Position numbers and translations under genes: made by a program. 64,000 nucleotides of DNA from Synergistota bacterium (GTDB taxonomy: Bacteria > Synergistota > Synergistia > Synergistales > Synergistaceae). Below are positions 63,443-64,000 of the stretch, one piece after another (positions within the stretch are counted from its first letter, which is position 1; every line of letters starts with the position of its first letter). The notes beneath the pieces are model-generated. The model saw nothing but the letters and a program-made list of their open reading frames with translations, made no database searches and was not told the DNA's origin. The DNA lies in the NCBI GenBank assembly GCA_023450745.1, contig JAEXGR010000032.1, positions 1 to 64,000 on the forward strand, in the 5' to 3' direction.

Positions 63443-64000
63443 ATGGAAAGGATTTCTTTGGCGGCAAAGCCCGCGAAGACTTCAAACAAAATAAAATTTT
63501 ATCATCTGTCCTGTGAGAGAGGGGAGCTTCCGCTGGCCGGCGAGACTGAGGCCTATTTTATTCCCTTTCGCACGATCGCCGTTTTTCCCTTCTCCTTTCC
63601 CTTTGGGCGCAAGGTAAATCTGCGTAACGCAATCTCGCTCACATTCAGGCCGATTCTTGGCGAGCGGGAGGCGATGCTCTCTCTGGTGCCGCAGGTCACC
63701 GAGCAGAGGGCCGGCCTGACGCGCGGCGCGGCCTGGTTCGTCTCAAAGGATGAGATCGCGGAATATGAGGCGCTGTTGGGCGGCAAGAGCATCTTTCTGC
63801 CCGCTCCGGTAGCCTTTGCCTCCGAGGTCGGCGGCGACGGTCTCATCGTCTGGCGGGAGGGGGAGTCTTCCTGCGCCGTGTGGTTTGAGGATTATACGCC
63901 GCAGCTCTACCGCTATTTTCCGGATTCCGAGGGCGGCGCGGAGGAGCTGGCGCAGTGGATGCGCAGTTACGCCTCCTCGATCGGAAGAGAGATCGCGGCG
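63443..64000 (+). CDS. GspL/PilM-like protein (partial, runs off the window)
   Basis: 186 codons are open to the window edge and continue beyond it. There is no signal peptide at the N-terminus; the region is mixed alpha/beta, with FIPFRTIAVFPFSFPF and SIFLPAPVAFASEVGG. Order after GspJ and GspK and the overall character suggest the cytoplasmic actin-like domain of GspL, but motifs are too weak to be sure. Start ATG 63443, with GGGATA in front. Confidence 0.55.
   Translation, partial: MERISLAAKPAKTSNKIKFYHLSCERGELPLAGETEAYFIPFRTIAVFPFSFPFGRKVNLRNAISLTFRPILGEREAMLSLVPQVTEQRAGLTRGAAWFVSKDEIAEYEALLGGKSIFLPAPVAFASEVGGDGLIVWREGESSCAVWFEDYTPQLYRYFPDSEGGAEELAQWMRSYASSIGREIAA

Overview
The window is GC-rich, compact bacterial chromosome. 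There are no phage, integrase, transposase, rRNA, tRNA or CRISPR signatures that I could see. A HrcA/CIRCE-controlled hrcA-grpE-dnaK-dnaJ locus, a branched-chain amino-acid (Liv) ABC transporter, an O-antigen-ligase-like protein and type II secretion pseudopilins (so probably two membranes), a YedF selenium-metabolism pair and several aminoacyl-tRNA editing proteins together suggest an anaerobic, amino-acid-fermenting diderm. My best guess is Synergistota, close to Cloacibacillus; this rests on gene content and remembered family distribution, not on a search.

Layout. 1-11.5 kb: EamA exporter, ybaK, RNase H, Rrf2 regulator, a second editing deacylase, a large UPF0182 membrane protein, small secreted proteins and a MATE exporter. 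11.5-17 kb: a GH18-type cell-wall or spore-hydrolase-like protein, LemA and its usual DUF2207 partner, with two large blocks of palindromic repeats between and after them. 17-20.7 kb: a desulfurase-yedF pair and a membrane sensor ending in a degenerate HD-GYP domain. 20.8-24.4 kb: a tightly overlapping ThiF-like/M19 dipeptidase/HicB-like/YjiH operon. 24.4-31 kb: a third YbaK-like protein, a lytic transglycosylase, an orphan CitG, an XRE-ImmA-radical SAM cluster, an old-yellow-enzyme reductase and an RpiR regulator. 31-37.7 kb (minus strand): a large hybrid histidine kinase and a phosphatase-folP-folK-hypothetical operon. 37.8-42.9 kb: the heat-shock locus. 43-47.8 kb: livKHMGF. 48-54.7 kb: secA, a large secreted protein, argS and a DivIC-like gene. 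54.7-64 kb: rpsF-ssb-rpsR, then a 1.3-kb repeat block, then yybS-rplI-dnaB followed by an O-antigen-ligase-like gene and gspJ/gspK/gspL-like genes running off the end.

The most unusual material is non-coding. Four intergenic blocks (1-140, 13016-13480, 16414-16962, 55865-56905) are mosaics of related palindromic modules that share arms reading CGCCGATTTA. Individual hairpins show compensatory base changes between copies, one hairpin module occurs in opposite orientations in two blocks, and the largest block carries 73-bp inverted ends (about 60 of 73 positions identical by hand) while splitting the usual rpsR-yybS-rplI-dnaB neighbourhood. No transposase lies in the window, so these look like non-autonomous, structure-selected elements. 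Other second-look items are the HD-GYP domain lacking its metal-binding histidines, three YbaK-fold editing proteins within 25 kb, a perfect 10-bp inverted repeat enclosing the -10 box of dnaJ, and the ThiF-dipeptidase-HicB-like-YjiH operon, which is the best candidate for an undescribed protein system.

Coding starts were adjusted where a ribosome binding site or promoter decided the matter; TTG and GTG starts are common here.
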